From Druceiella hillmani (taxonomy: Eukaryota > Arthropoda > Insecta > Lepidoptera > Hepialidae), in assembly GCA_039881145.1 (NCBI GenBank), contig JAYKKI010000074.1, forward strand, positions 11,411,501-11,475,500: a stretch of 64,000 nucleotides of DNA, written 5' to 3'. Shown piece after piece: positions 37,001 to 50,728 of this stretch. Position numbers and translations under genes: made by a program. Every line of letters begins with the position of its first letter. Positions within the stretch are counted from its first letter, which is position 1. A model generated the notes under the pieces. That model had not been told where the DNA came from, did no database searches, and worked only from the letters and a program-made list of their open reading frames with translations.

Positions 37001-37740
37001 ACGGAGAATGGCATTTCGCAATGTAATTTTCTCCTGAAGTTGGGGCCTCCTCATGTGATTTACTTTACCCAAAACTCTGTGGATTTTTCTGTTATTGGTG
37101 GTCGACCAATAACTGCTGACTTTTGACGACAAGGTCGGTGGCTGCCTTTCCATCAATTGAAAATATACGTTACGACCCACGCGCCCTTGGTTAAGAAACT
37201 TTCATCTACATCAGCGCGTGTTCAGTCGTATGTTCCATACCTTTCCCCGTTAGCACGTTTTACTCGTAACAATTGTATCATCGAGTATCGAGTAGAGGCA
37301 CTCCATTTGGTTTGCTTTCAATAACTACATACCTTTTTGTATGGGATTGTGCTTTAAATTTTTTAAATATCGTGTGATCTGTTTTTGCGACTATTGTCTG
37401 TCATCAGCGTTGCATATAATATGTCGTCGAATTAAATATAAAATAATAGAAAACAAAATGTATTGAGAACACATGAGTGCTCACGCCGGTGTCGTTGCAA
37501 AGGGAACTAAAATGTTTGTGTGGAATAATTTGTGGTATTTTGAACGAAGATATCGCTATTATTTAGTAAATAGCAATATCTAAGGGTAAAGGTATTCAGT
37601 GGAGAGAGCAAGTGAAGATGTAAAAACGACGGAATATCAAGGTGTGACACAAGGCACGGATTCCATAATCTACGAGGGTCCCTGTAGTAGCTCACCCGTT
37701 CTTTATGAAATACTGCGTTGATATATATCTTGATAATTAT
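34086..37740. other. Unique spacer, no gene recognised
   Basis: Not part of either duplication. 34,700-35,045 is GC-richer (words such as cggaagtgtaatttcttccg and ggtgggcgggcggttctcac) and resembles in texture the conserved blocks elsewhere, but it has no partner in the window. 36,960-37,330 holds a 70-codon minus frame without recognisable motifs. No RNA gene was seen. Confidence 0.55.
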
Positions 37741-37764
37741 ATCTCAGATATAATACGTAATCAT

Positions 37765-37824
37765 ACACATACACACACACACACACACGCACACACACAC
37801 ACACACCCATATATATATATATGG

Positions 37825-37875
<51 letters not shown>
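37765..37875. repeat. (AC)n then (TA)n microsatellite flanking mariner 1
   Basis: An AC run to about 37,806, then a palindromic cacccatata...tatatgggtgtg segment, then TA up to the mariner terminus at 37,876. Confidence 0.95.
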
Positions 37876-37876
<1 letters not shown>

Positions 37877-38794
37877 GAGGTGTGATTGGAAAGTTTTAAG
37901 AATGGATTCGCTACGGTTTACTTATTTGAAGGGCAGGTGCACGGAGGGTGGAGAGTGCGTCATTGTGCCTTGTCCTTAAACACCCTTTAACAGAAAAATG
38001 TAATTAATTTATTCAGTTCGCTGCGGCAGCTGGTTGAGTTCGGGTCTATTAATGCTTGTTGCCGGTTTCTGTTTGCTTTAAAATGGACGTAAAAACGGAG
38101 CAACGAGTTTGTGGGAAATGTGGTTTCAAAACCGGGAAATCAGCGTCTGAGATTAAAAACGGCTTTTGGAGATAATTGTATGAGCCAGTCATATGTTTTT
38201 GTCTGGTTCAACAGATTTAAAAATGGCCGAGAATCATTTGAAGATGAACCACGGTCCGGATGTCCTTCCACCTCAAAAACGAATGAAAATGTTTTGAAAG
38301 TACGCGACTTAGTGCGCTCTGATCGTAGACTTACAATTAGGAAGATGGCTGATGTGTTATTGAGCGGTTGCGCGAAAAGGTGCGGAAGAAAAGGCCTGTA
38401 TTGCAGAAAGCAAGAGTTGGGTTCTACATTATGACAATGCTCCGGCTCATAGTGCCTTGTCCATCGTTGCATTTTTGAACAAATTCAAAATTCCTGTGCT
38501 TCCACCACCGCCATATTCCCCTGATTTGGACCCTGCGGTCTTCCAACTGTTTCCTAAACTTAAATTTTCACTGAAAGAGAAGCGACTCGATTGAAGACAT
38601 CCAGGCAAATAAGGAGAGCGTCCTTAACACACTTGAAGAAAAAAATTTCCAGGAATGTTTCCAAAAGTGGAAACACCGTTGTAGTCTGTGTGTTCAGTCA
38701 GAAGGAGACTACTTTGAAGGAAATGCATCACAGTAGCATGTAATTACTACCATTGTACCATTAAAAGCCCATTCTTAAAACTTTCCAATCACAC

Positions 38795-38798
<4 letters not shown>
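37876..38798 (+). mobile_element. mariner element 1 (cecropia-like), internally deleted
   Basis: Complete ends: terminus CGAGGTGTGATTGGAAAGTT at 37,876 and its inverse ending ccaatcacacctca at 38,798. They match over about 30 bases except the outermost one, and TA is on each side (37,874-37,875 and 38,799-38,800). It is 923 bp long against about 1.3 kb for intact relatives. It lies inside a (TA)n tract, the expected target of mariner. The terminus and N-terminal protein words point to the cecropia subfamily, by recall. It is a dead deletion derivative, but the termini look intact enough to be mobilised by a related transposase. Confidence 0.93.
38083..38736 (+). pseudogene. mariner 1 transposase pseudogene
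   Basis: The start ATG at 38,083 gives MDVKTEQRVCGKC and a frameshift, then 38,151-38,360 reads CMSQSYVFVWFNRFKNGRES, then RSGCPSTSKT and RSDRRLTIRKMADVL, the DNA-binding half. After MADVL about 110-120 codons are missing, including the first catalytic Asp. The reading resumes with RLREKVRKKRPVLQK, then LHYDNAPAHSA with the second Asp, and PPYSPDLDPAVFQLF near 38,510-38,560. At the DD34D third position Val (GTC) replaces the usual Asp. The tail SIEDIQANKESVLNTLEEKN ends in GNASQ and a TAG at 38,736. At least three frameshifts are present. Intact enzymes have about 345 residues. Confidence 0.92.

Positions 38799-38889
<91 letters not shown>
38799..38889. repeat. (TA)n microsatellite, right of mariner 1
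   Basis: About 90 bases of TA with a short TACATATACA interruption. With the left tract it forms one TA array split by the mariner. Confidence 0.95.
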
Positions 38890-38891
<2 letters not shown>

Positions 38892-41491
38892 ATTGTAAGA
38901 AGTCTGTCGGAACATGCGATATTAAATGATAAATAATTACATTGAATTATCGTATACAGACTTTGTTTACACCATACTGGATATTTGTTTCGTAAGTTAT
39001 TTGAAATATTTTACTCGTTTTATCGATTTGTAATATAAATATATACTGTTGAGATACGTCAGCCGATACGACAATTGAATCTATTACTTTTTTTATTCTT
39101 TCACATTCGTTTCATTGTTAATTTTTTTTTTTTTCAATTCGTAAGTAGTCGTTATAAATTGATTGTTTTATAGAAACCCCTGCGGACGAAGACGCGAGAC
39201 AAACCCATGCGGATGAAACCTACTCTTTTATTTATTGTATCAACTAATAAGTTTTTAATCCAGACCTGTTAAATTTGTGTATATTTGTTTAAAAAAAAAT
39301 AAGCACGCTCACCTCTCATAGTTTTTTTAAGAAAAACTTGAAATGTTTCGTAACAATAAAACATATTAATTCACGAATATCTTAATAACTAGCACATACA
39401 AACATTTGTATGGAAATATTATGGCGAATTGGGGTAAATAACGTACTCAAAAAACAATTTTTTGAAGTTTATACATGGCGCGGGGTATCATACAGAAGAG
39501 TTTGGTGGATTGATCTGGTTATCAAGAATATTCTTTTGATAATTTTAAGTAGTATATTCTTCGACATATCTTAAAAAATACTAAAAAATATATCACCTCT
39601 TCCTTATTTCGGAATCGACTGAATATAAAATTATAAAAAAAAAAGTTTTAGAAGCGTGAGTAAAGGTTGTGAAAAAAATAATTAAGATGATTTTAGATAA
39701 CATAGTTTTATAAATACTTGTCATTGTCTGTGTAACCATATTGGTTACTACTAAATATTCATTTCGCTATGATGAAGGTATTAGTGGTAATTTATAATAA
39801 ATAAAGTAATTTCACTTCAAAAGATGTACGGAATCTTTCATGGGCGCATCAGACTCGCACTTGGCTGATGGTTTTTTATAGTTCATTCTATTCCATTTAT
39901 CCGACAAACCTCGCGTTTATATTTACTAGCCAAAAATATTAACATTTAATCGTTTCATTCATACTAACATGTCTTTACTCGCTGTTATTACTGGATATTT
40001 CCACATTCAAAATCAAACCATTCGTTTTATCTTATAACTTATGAAATTTCAATAAAAATTGAACTAGGATGTGCCGAACGATAGAACGGTTTCAATAGCT
40101 ACGCCCTGTATGAGTCCTACAGGCATTTAATTATTTCTGTAATCTTTGATACTCTCAGCAAATATCTTATAATGCTGTCAAGCTACATAAAAAGGACGAA
40201 TTAATATCGTTTTCATATAAATTTTTGAATTTCTCTCATATTTATATTTTTCGAAATTCTTTCCCTAAAAGAGAATGAAAGCGATTAGAAAAAATATGAA
40301 ATGGAATAAGATAAACTTTCAAGAAGAAACAATGTGTATATGTCTAAATATATGTGTCTAAATTTTATATGATGCAGTATTTAGGGAAATAAAGGGTTTT
40401 TGTCTTACATAGGCGTGGTAAAATTTATTTTAATGTATTTTGATTCAGTGCTGATTGTGATAATAAATCCATGTTTTCGACCTTAATAAGGGGAAGCACT
40501 CGCCGCCATCTTAGATTTAATGTGCAATAATTTTTTTTGAAAATACTTCCGCAATGATTAATTCTCAGCAATACCTTTTCTTTTTTCTAATCTTTTTTTA
40601 TAAAAAAGACACAATTACACATATTTTTTGCATTATTTTTTTTTGTAATCTAATTATTCATCGATATACAGCGGTGTAAAGGTAAAAATCAACCACATGT
40701 TTTTCTTAAATAAAGAAAAATTGTATTTTTTTAAAAATATGCGCAATATTATTATTTTAACCTATGTTAATTATAAGTATATGTAGAAGGAATATTAAAA
40801 ATTAAAACATATTTTATAGTCTAAAAAGTACAGCTATGATATCGTGAATTAAAACATTAATAAACAAACATTTTATCTGTAACAATACTAATAGAAATAT
40901 TTCAAATTGTATTATTACACATTTGTAACAGATATTTTCTGAAGTAAGTTTCGACATTTTCTTGTTGTTTTTAGTGTGTTTTAGTCTCTTTTTAATGCAA
41001 AAGCATCCCATCTACACTCGGAGGGAACTAATTGCACAGCAGTAGTATTGATGTACAGGCAGATAGTAGACTTAGTTAATGTGGAGAGAAAATATCATCT
41101 GTTATGCCAAAAGATGCTGTATAATCGTGTAATTTTGGGAGAGAAAAGAGGAGTTCAGATCGCAATTAATGTTGACGAAATTTTGATGTATATTTTTTTG
41201 TAGTTTAAAGAAAGTTACAAAGAAATTACTATTTCGATGAGCTTATGAACTTAATAAAAAATATTACTATTCTGATTCTAGGACTAAACATTTCTTCCTA
41301 TGAAGATAACATACTGATATTTGAAAAAAAAATAAACAGTTTCCTGTTATTTGTTTTTCGGCCGCAAGACACAAATTTCTTTACGACGGAAATATGGTAA
41401 ACCGTGAAAGAAGGAAGTCGTACGAAAGAACGGCTTGGAATTATTAAAAAATAGTTGATATTATTTGGGTATACGTACATAGGATTACTAT
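38890..41491. other. Unique spacer up to copy B, no gene seen
   Basis: AT-rich with short chance frames only. A small GC-richer stretch lies near 39,175-39,225. No transposon ends were recognised. Confidence 0.6.
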
Positions 41492-44264
41492 TAAAATTAA
41501 TAGGTTAAAAAATTTAAAAGTAAAACGTTTTTAAAAATACCGCACTGAGAAGAAAAAATAATTATCGAACCTATTTTCTTTGTATACTCAGTGAGGACTT
41601 TAGTGTAAATCATTTTTGTTATTGAATATAATATTTGAGTATAAAACCACAAAAAAATTATGTTTTATTTTATTAAAGTTTTTATTTACCACGAATTTTT
41701 TTTTAGTTCTAAATAATTATTGTATTGTCATCAGAATTACACACAACCGCCGAGTTTCATAATGATACAAAAATTAGAAGAAGGTGAAATTCAATTTCGC
41801 AAATTCCATTAGGAAGTTACTTGTAGGTCGATCGACAAGCATTAAAAACCTAACCTAAGCTGTTTATTAACTTAATATCATATATGGGTTTTCTTTCTCA
41901 AATTCATGGGCTGCAAAAAGTTATGAATTTTTGGTACACTAATAGAAAATATCACAGGAATTTATTTTTTAGTCTGCTCTTATTTATAAATCATAAAGAT
42001 TTCAATAATTTCTTCTTTATATTATAGGAAAAATTCTAGTGATTTACATTTACAAATTAAAAACAAGTTTTCATTCACCGCTGAATCAACACATTCAAAT
42101 ATAGCGAGGTAATATATTATAACTCATCCGATGCTAGATAAACGAATAACCTCCCTTGACCGACTTTAGATTAGTTATTGGCTCGCGTCTCGAAAAAAGG
42201 CAATTTGTACGAGAGTGTCAGATTACATTTCTGTTTCGCTTTTCATTATTTGAATTCCTTAGGCAAAATATCAGCGTAAAGGCCGCGCGCGGTGATTCGC
42301 AAATTTCCAATATTTGTCGAGGTTATGTCACTTCTTGCCTTTATGTAATTTTTTCTTTCTCTCTGCTTTTGAATTTCTTCAAAGTGATTATGCATTGGTT
42401 GCGAAATGTTGTCTTTCTTCTGTATTAGTCTGTTTCATCGCCTTCCTTCGTTGTATAACAATTTGAAAAATTTAAACGAACGATTGGGAGAAAATTCCTC
42501 AAGAGAAAACTTCCATCAAAATGAGTCGATGCGTGAATTTTAATAATAAAATGAGACTGAGTAACAATTAAATACTAAATCAAACCACCTTGTATTAAGT
42601 CACAAACATGGTTGCACAATTTTGTTTGACGAGTAGCACACTTATCCGAGTAATATCAGAAACGAATAACTTTTAAAACTTGAGCTGTAAAACAAAGTAA
42701 CCTCAGCGACGGCATTAACCTAGCAATCATATTGATCTACTTCATATACGTCGCCTGTTAATAACTTTTTAATGTATGAAAAAACAACAACTTTTTGACT
42801 TTACCTCCGGATACACTTACCTTTTGGTAATAAAACACTTAATGCCATCTGTGTACCAATACTAATAGTCTGCAATTTGTTCAGTTCCAATCGAATTAGT
42901 TTTTCAGATATACATTTTTTGACATCAGTCTATATTTTTCGGTGGCATAACTCAAGAGTAGCTTCTCAGGTCAAACACTGGTCGTTTTGTTTGTTTTGCT
43001 GAGCACTGTCAAAATAAAAAATTCTTAGACGTCCGAAAAATCCGACACTCTGCAGATCTTACGAGTCTGCAAACACACATTGGTAAGAGCGTACATACAT
43101 TGCTATAGGCCTCGAAGTACACCAATAAACTTCGGTGTGATCCTTGTTTTTTCACAAACATTTTCTTGGAAAATACACTTATTCTTTTAGTTTCCTTCCT
43201 AGACCCTTACGCAACAATTTCATCATTTTGATGAAAATGCAAACAGATAACAGTATGAGCAGCATGTGAAAATGTCTTTCCAAAATACTGAAATAAAATT
43301 TCTATTGACAATTCGCTTTATTATTACGTGTGTTAAATAATTAAGCTTCAGCCCACAATTACATTGAATACAAACAGATACCAATTCAGTTTTTTTTCTA
43401 ATGGATAACTAATACCAACATAATTAATTAAGCTGTAGACTAAAATTTTATTGACCGTGGATAGTTATTTAAATAGAACTGTTTAATAATTGTACACATT
43501 TATTCAGAGATTTCTAAACTGAAAAATATTTTATATTATAGATAAGGTCTTTCAAATATTACGTACTCTGATACTGTTGTTGTTGATGTTGTTTCTCATT
43601 TATTATTATATCAACAATTTATGACTTTTAATCGATATTCCCGTCAGGAAAAATTATATAGCTTGATTTTAGATTTCTTGAGATTTATTTGATTTTTATT
43701 CGCAATTTATTTTATTTTTTAAATCGCAATAGAATGAAAACAGATGCCGTCAGAAGAAAATAGTCTTGCCGGAGTGGCTAATGAAGTACTCGAATATTTA
43801 CTTAAACTTTATGTATCTTGTTGGGCATTATTTGAAACAACGAGTTATGAGGATCTCAAAACTATTTTTTTGCAAAAAATGATTGCCTCACCCCCTTACG
43901 TTCATCTCGAAATTATGTAATTAAAAATAATCAGAAAACAATGTTACGAGATGTTTTTCAATAGATTATTGGAAAATGATAACTCATGGTTCTCCAAAAA
44001 TGTATTAACGCGGAGAAAAATACTAATAACATTTGTGTATAATCAAAAATTCATAGAGATACAGTGTACACTTAAATATTTATACAGTATGTGCCTAAGT
44101 GTGTATGAAACCTTCGTGGTGCAAGTCCTGATATTACTTTCTCTCCATAATAGGCAAACTATCAATGGAACTCATCATATATATCATATATAAAAAAAAC
44201 ACACTGGCCACCTTTCATCACGAAGACTATCATGTATTGTTTGTATTTACTATTTTTGTAAATG

Positions 44265-44500
44265 AACTGGAAAGCTAGATTCATGCTGCCTTATATTCAG
44301 CGACGACCTTAAGCTTTATAGTGAAGTATCAGGCGTTGTCGATTATCGAGGCGTAAAGCTTGAAGTAGACGCTGCCTTGAATGTAATAATGCGAGGGGAT
44401 TGCCGTTTGAATCGGAAAAATTCCTGGCAGTGAGTTACAGACGTGTTCGCGACCCTATTGGTTACAATTATAAAATTGACACTAGCTTGTTGTGTTGCCC
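44265..44500. other. Conserved GC-richer block (B; partner 3,395-3,640)
   Basis: Counterpart of the block in copy A, sharing gaaagctagattcatgctgc and gtgagttacagacgtgtt. No open frame is shared. Confidence 0.4.
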
Positions 44501-47500
44501 GGTTAAAGCCAAGGTTTTAGAAGTAATATTCAACACATAGGCAGCCTTTCAATATTATGTTGTTGAAATGTACCGCTCGTTCTTTCGTTGTGTCGGACAC
44601 ATTCTGCGAAATACGCGTGATCTTATAATGTCATCATCTAATTTACATCTATATCAGTCCGCAGTAAGATGGAGTCACTGTGCATTACACGGGCTCCTAG
44701 AAAAAAAATAATTGTTTCATGTTTGAATGAACTGGCCACTTTCCTGTCTCTGAAAAATATTTAAGGGTCCATGAGCATGAACTTATCGCTATACTTACAT
44801 CTTGAATCGATTAGATATGATCAATCACACAACTGCGCTGTGGTATTATTGATCTTATAAACTGTCTTGTCACGGACATACAATTCTGTGATATATTTGC
44901 AATAAATCAGAATGTAGTCTACTCTGATTCTATTAAATTTTTATTATTCCTTAAGATTCGTCCTTTGTATTTGATCGTTATATATTCTTTTTTCGTTACG
45001 AACTGGAAGTTGAAAGTATAGATAAATGCACAATTAATAATTTAAAATATTAAATAAATACAAATACGAGTATTTGCGCTTATTTACTTTTACTATACTT
45101 CTACTAGACTACTATTTGTTTGGAAATAGCATAATCATTTAGGTAATTAAAGTATGTCATTGAAAAGGACTGGCGTTGTCAATGACTATCAATTAGGTTG
45201 ATAATAAAGTCTAAAAGCTAAATTACGGATAAGGTTACGCCCATTTCTGTGTAACTGCTAAAAACTTGCGTTTCCTAAACTGTTAGTTATTTAAACTATC
45301 CCCTAATTGTGAAGACACTAGTAAAATTAACGTATGAAAGAACAAATATATGAAATATTCAACGTAAAAAAAAGAAGAAAATTTCTTCTCCACATCATGT
45401 TTGAAGATACCAAAGACTATATCAATAAATTCGAAACAAGGAAAGATCAGAGCGGTCATCGGTAAATTGACAGTAGGATAGATCAATAATAAGAGGACAA
45501 AATAACATTTAAAGCGATATTAAAATGATACAAAGTAAAATTCGCTAAATTTTGGAGAAAGAAACTTTGGTAACATGATGTGAATGTAAAGTAAAATGAG
45601 AATTTCTGGAAAACAGAACAATCTTATTGATGAATACTATTATAATGCTTTGAGTATATTAATATAAAGTGATTATCATTTTTATTTATACTCTAAAATT
45701 ATATTTACCTTTCGTGTATTTTAAAAATCTTCACAAATCATCTTCTAAATGATATTGCGCCTACACTTCGTTCGTTCGCGTTTGTTTTTAAATTATAAAA
45801 TTATGACTATTCCTTTTATAAAGATATAAATATAAATGACTAAGTTTTGCCTAAAAATGTTCTGTTTACTTTACTGTCTCAAATTTTTAATATAGCAGAT
45901 TTCAAAACCTCTATTAGATAAAAATTAATCATACAATAATACTATAGATATGCAACACATACTTAAAATGAAAACAACCGATACATGATAAATGATGTTT
46001 CATTGACAGTTTCCTTCTCGCAAAACCATAGCAGTAAACTTGCAAATAAATTTCGATGAAAACACCGAGAATCCGCTCATGTTATTTTATATACCACCTT
46101 TGAAATACGTACTCCTCTAGACAAGTGTATACTTGGGTGAGTGAAGAATAACACAAAGGTGCAAAAAAAAGTCAAACTGAAAGCTGATTGGAGTAGCGTG
46201 AAAATATTTATATTCGTTATATTGGAAAATTTTCATCACCCTATTTTTTCGTCTCAAGCGACGATTTTCTCCATTGTGTTCTCCAGGTATTTCTTGTCGT
46301 TAGAAATATTCTTGACAAAAAGCTTACGGAACAGCGCTTTCACGACAGGAATTGATAATTAAATATTTAACAGTATTTTCCTTTTGTAATTACATTTTTG
46401 TATTTTATCGCTGGATGGATATAAAATCCGATATAAAATTCCTTTTGAGAAAGACATTACCTGAATATTGCCACTTTTATGAAAAAAGAGTTTAATTCGA
46501 AATAAGGGTAGCTACCGTATGCTCCTAATAAAAAGAAGCATTTTTTTCATTATTTCATTTTAAACATTATAAATTTTGTGAATTTCGGGTTGAAGCTAAT
46601 ATTGAATGTTTTTGAAATGAATGACTTTGAAAATGGGAACAGGCTTTGATAGAATCGATTAAGAATTAATATTTAATGTCTTGACATTTTCTTTTCACTT
46701 TGATGTACATAATTATTTATATGACTACTAAACACGCTTTGGTTACAACTGTATATTTGTATATAATAAGTTGAATATATTTGAAACGTTTTTAGGTAAA
46801 AATGTATTCTTCTTTCGAGGAAATCGTACTTCAACAGTGCATTTTCCAGAAACAGTTGAAATTTTAATATTAGAGTTGAAACTTTAAAGTCGCCTACTCA
46901 GCTTTACGCATAGATCATCTCTACGAATAATTATACCCGTTCACTTTTATAAACTTGTGCAAGTCTTTCGCAATTAATTTTTTGGTTTTGGTTTGAAATT
47001 CAATATGAACTTGAAAGATCGATAATTAAATCCTGAATTATTTTAATTATATTTTACGAAAAGAAAATGTAACCTACGAAAATTATTAAAATGGAAGTGT
47101 GTCACATAATTACATATTTGGTAAAAAAGTTTTATGAGTCTTAGAGACGGCAATTTATTACTATGGATAAAACGATACAAACGACTAGTGTCGATGCGAT
47201 GATCAATAAAATTTTAAATAATGGTAACCCTTTTCATTTTTCATTGTTTACGTAACATCACAACTCCCACTTTTATTCGCTTTAGGTTGAGCAAGATTAG
47301 GGTTTTTGTGTTTTCGGGGTCCGTTAGCCGAGCTAGGAACATATCTGTTCTTCTCTCCGTCCGTCCGTCCATTTGTCGATATGCTACATTTCAATTATTT
47401 CCTCATTTTCAAACCTTTTGACAGATGGATTAGAAAAGAAATTAACCTTCCCCCCTTCTATAAAGTGGGGAGGAAGGTTTAATAATTTTTTATCTCCTGC

Positions 47501-48129
47501 ATCCAGTAAGAGTTAGAGAGGTTTCCCAAAAATTAACACATTTAATCTGTTTAATAAAGTTTAAATCAAGTTTATGTCTCAATAAATGAATGAACCACTT
47601 TGCAAACAAATACTAAATTTGAAATATTCGATATATAGTTTGTTTTGTGCGTTGTTATTGACGATGTGAAATAATACGTACTTTATATAAAATTCTGTTT
47701 ATTTCTGTATTGGTTCGTGAATGTTTAAAAATGGATCGTTCTTATAAAATTATATTTCTTATTAAATTATATTTATTATAACACTTATACAATTATATTT
47801 CGCGTTTGTGACAAGGGATGAAACAATACGAGAAATTAAAAATGAATATATGCCCGAATGCCGGCTAAAATTGGATTTGATAATGCGACTATTAACCGAA
47901 TGAAATTAAAAAAAAGAACTAATTTGAATATATTTTAGAACTAATATTATAGTTAATTAGTCTGTTGACTTTGCTTGTGGTATGATATTTCTACACTCAC
48001 TGTTTTTATTTTCCATTATCACGGTTAATAAACAACATAAATGAAGCTCCAGCAACCTACTAACTTTATTAGCAGGGAAGTCATGTGAAAGCAACCATAC
48101 GTAAATACGGAATTAATAAAAATAGTTTT

Positions 48130-48385
48130 GTATTAAGCATAGGGCATGTCCGAGAGACTGCCAATATTTTTATACGGCGATAGACGTAAGGGTAGTGTCC
48201 CTGCGCTATTTGCCGCTCCATGGATTGTAAACAAACATTGTGACTGTTACTTTGACTGCACTGACGCTGCGCTAGTGCGTCAGTGCAGTCGATCACTTTA
48301 TTACTGATGTGTTTTGTAGCACGTCGCCCACACTGTTAATTAGTTTGAAATAAAGAAAATAATTTTATTCTTCAAACAGACGGAT
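48130..48385. other. Conserved GC-richer block (B; partner 8,230-8,525)
   Basis: Counterpart of the block in copy A, shorter in the middle, where a perfect hairpin replaces the divergent segment of A. Confidence 0.4.
48254..48290. repeat. Perfect hairpin, 14-bp arms, copy B only
   Basis: GACTGCACTGACGC at 48,254-48,267 and its inverse at 48,277-48,290, with a 9-base loop. The matching place in A near 8,350 has no inverse repeat. Confidence 0.95.
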
Positions 48386-48419
48386 TATATCCATTTGGAA
48401 AAAATGGATATAATCCGTC
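48379..48419. repeat. Perfect hairpin, 18-bp arms, copy B only
   Basis: GACGGATTATATCCATTT at 48,379-48,396 and its exact inverse at 48,402-48,419, with a 5-base loop. Copy A near 8,521 has only the left part (cagacggattgtacc). Confidence 0.95.
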
Positions 48420-50583
48420 CGTCGTAAAAAAGAAGCTTTGAATTATTTGGAAATTGTTTTAAAAATATGGAGTAAGGGTATAATTTAATCTTCCCTTTTT
48501 CATAGACAGATTTTTTTTAAAGATGAAAGATTTTTCTGTACTTACTTAACTCGGTTATAATAAAGTAATGTTGAAATGAAATCGTAATTGTGTCAAACAA
48601 TTATAGATAGACTAAATTAAATTAAAATTTTAAGAACACCCAAATTTCTATGACAAATTATTATATGACTATGAATAATAATGTGCGTGATAATAAATGA
48701 AGATTATATTTGTAGAAACGTTGGAATTTTTTAAAAAAATGAGTAATTCCGAGGAGAGCTACAGAAAGACAAGACCGTTTTTGGAGATTCTGCTTCTTTT
48801 TTCTCATGTGTATTTTGTTATAAAAAATACTTCTATTTCATCAAGTACATTATTAAGCATTATGTAAATTTTCACTTATTTGTTTAAAGTCAAGGAGAAT
48901 AAAACAATGTCAAGAGTTGCTGAAATTTTCATATTGCAAATGTAAGTTCTTAGCGTTTGCAGATATTTTGAAATACCTGTTGTCTGAATGCAACGACACG
49001 AAGAAACCAAAAAATTGGAGGATATTTTTATAAAATTTTGCCTAAAAAATAAGATATTTTAAAAACAATTACTTTATAAAAGATACGTCAGCTTGCTTAC
49101 AATAACAAGTAAATGAGAACGGGGCATTTTAACCATAATAGACATAATTATTTTGATTACCATCAAAATGTTGCCCTTTTTATTCTGTATTTTTTATATT
49201 AAATTAATGGTGAAAAATTTAAAAGATAGCCGTAAACTGATAAAAGCTACCTTGATTAAATTTATGGGACAATTACCTATTTCACGAATCAAATATATTG
49301 GCTACAAGCCGTGTCTACGAATTCCTTTATTTAAAAATTTTTTTTTTCCTTTATGTATTACCCCTGGGTATAACATAAAATTTATCAAAATCCGTCTAGT
49401 TGATTTCTCTGGATGACTGATTTCTCTTCATCTATTATCATTATATACGCTAAATTAATCACTTTTTTGAAACATTTTCAATACACAGAATTCACTCTGT
49501 TACCAATTTATCATAGATAATGAAGTTTCTGGAACTGTATTTCAGTTTTTATAAGCTTTACTTTGTAACTCATAAAATTTCATCTCCATGAAGCTTTTTC
49601 AAAAAAATTACTTAAATCATTCAGAATTAATCAAATCATCGTCGTAAGTCACGAAAACGAGATTGCGGAAAAGACTAGCAACAGAGAGTTCTTTAATTAT
49701 ATGACAGTAGCACTCAAACAATGATACTTGCACAATGAACCAGGTCGACATTTTGTGTTATAGTTTATAGAACTGTTATCGTTCGTCTTAATCCATTTGA
49801 TTTCGGTAACAGAGTGTAGCAATTAAAAGTATTTTTATCAGTTACTTCCATATTTCTAACCATATCGTGATATTTTTTTTATAGAAAATGAAATAAAATA
49901 ATTAGCTTAATGGAATAGTAATGAGTTAACTGGGTTTTAGAGAATATACACAAACTTTTTGGGTAATTTATGGACATAGCTATTATAGCTATGGAATAAA
50001 AAAGGAACAATACAACAATAAAAACTGGTTCCTTGTTTTATTTAGAGCCATTAAGTTCATTTAAACTGTGACGTAATTCTCTGCACACGATTAATTATTA
50101 ATCTTGTGCTACATACATTTCCAAACGCTAATATCTATATCAAGTAATTTCTTTTATCACGAGACTTACTACGCGTTTGTCTAAAAACCACCTCTATATT
50201 TAAATGCCACCATCGATAAAACTCTGTCCTGCATCTATAAAACGACGAGTTTTTAAGCGTCGTTCTTGTTCACTCCAGGATTTTATTCATTTACCTAATA
50301 TTCCTGCTTGCTTTCGGAAGGAACAAAGAAATTATTTTAGGAATGTTTATTAAAGATGAATGTAACATGGAACATGTTTTTTATCCATAGAAGTGAATGC
50401 GTACATCAAAAAGAGTATACTTAAAGCTTGATTCTGTAGAAACTTGTAATTTTTTTGTTGGAAACTTTTTGTTTTTTTGTTGGATTTTTCAGAAACGGAT
50501 GCAAATTTCCTTAGAATTCCTTGTCGAGTTATTAAGTCAACTAATTACGTTTTTCATTTGCCGTCTTGTTGACGGCTCGTTAT

Positions 50584-50584
50584 G

Positions 50585-50633
<49 letters not shown>

Positions 50634-50646
50634 TATACGTATATAA
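50584..50646. repeat. (TA)n microsatellite (B; partner 10,774-10,814)
   Basis: TA repeat passing into GCGTATACGTATA, just beyond the LINE 3' side. Confidence 0.95.
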
Positions 50647-50728
50647 TTATTTTATTTATTTAAGCCTTTTATTTCCTTAATATTTAATATGATTTTATGT
50701 TGTACACTATGTTTTTTTTAGTTAAATA

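Larger units (their letters stand above)
41492..50583. other. Gene-free part of copy B
   Basis: Aligns with 757-10,773. No gene or RNA recognised. Conserved blocks sit at 44,265-44,500, 46,000-46,350 and 48,130-48,385. Private hairpins lie at 48,254-48,290 and 48,379-48,419. Confidence 0.6.

Noticed and set aside
36968..37180. 70-codon minus frame as a possible exon or transposase piece
   Set aside because: No recognisable motif, splice context or partner in the window.
38140..38472. 110-codon minus-strand frame
   Set aside because: Shadow of the mariner 1 transposase reading on the plus strand.
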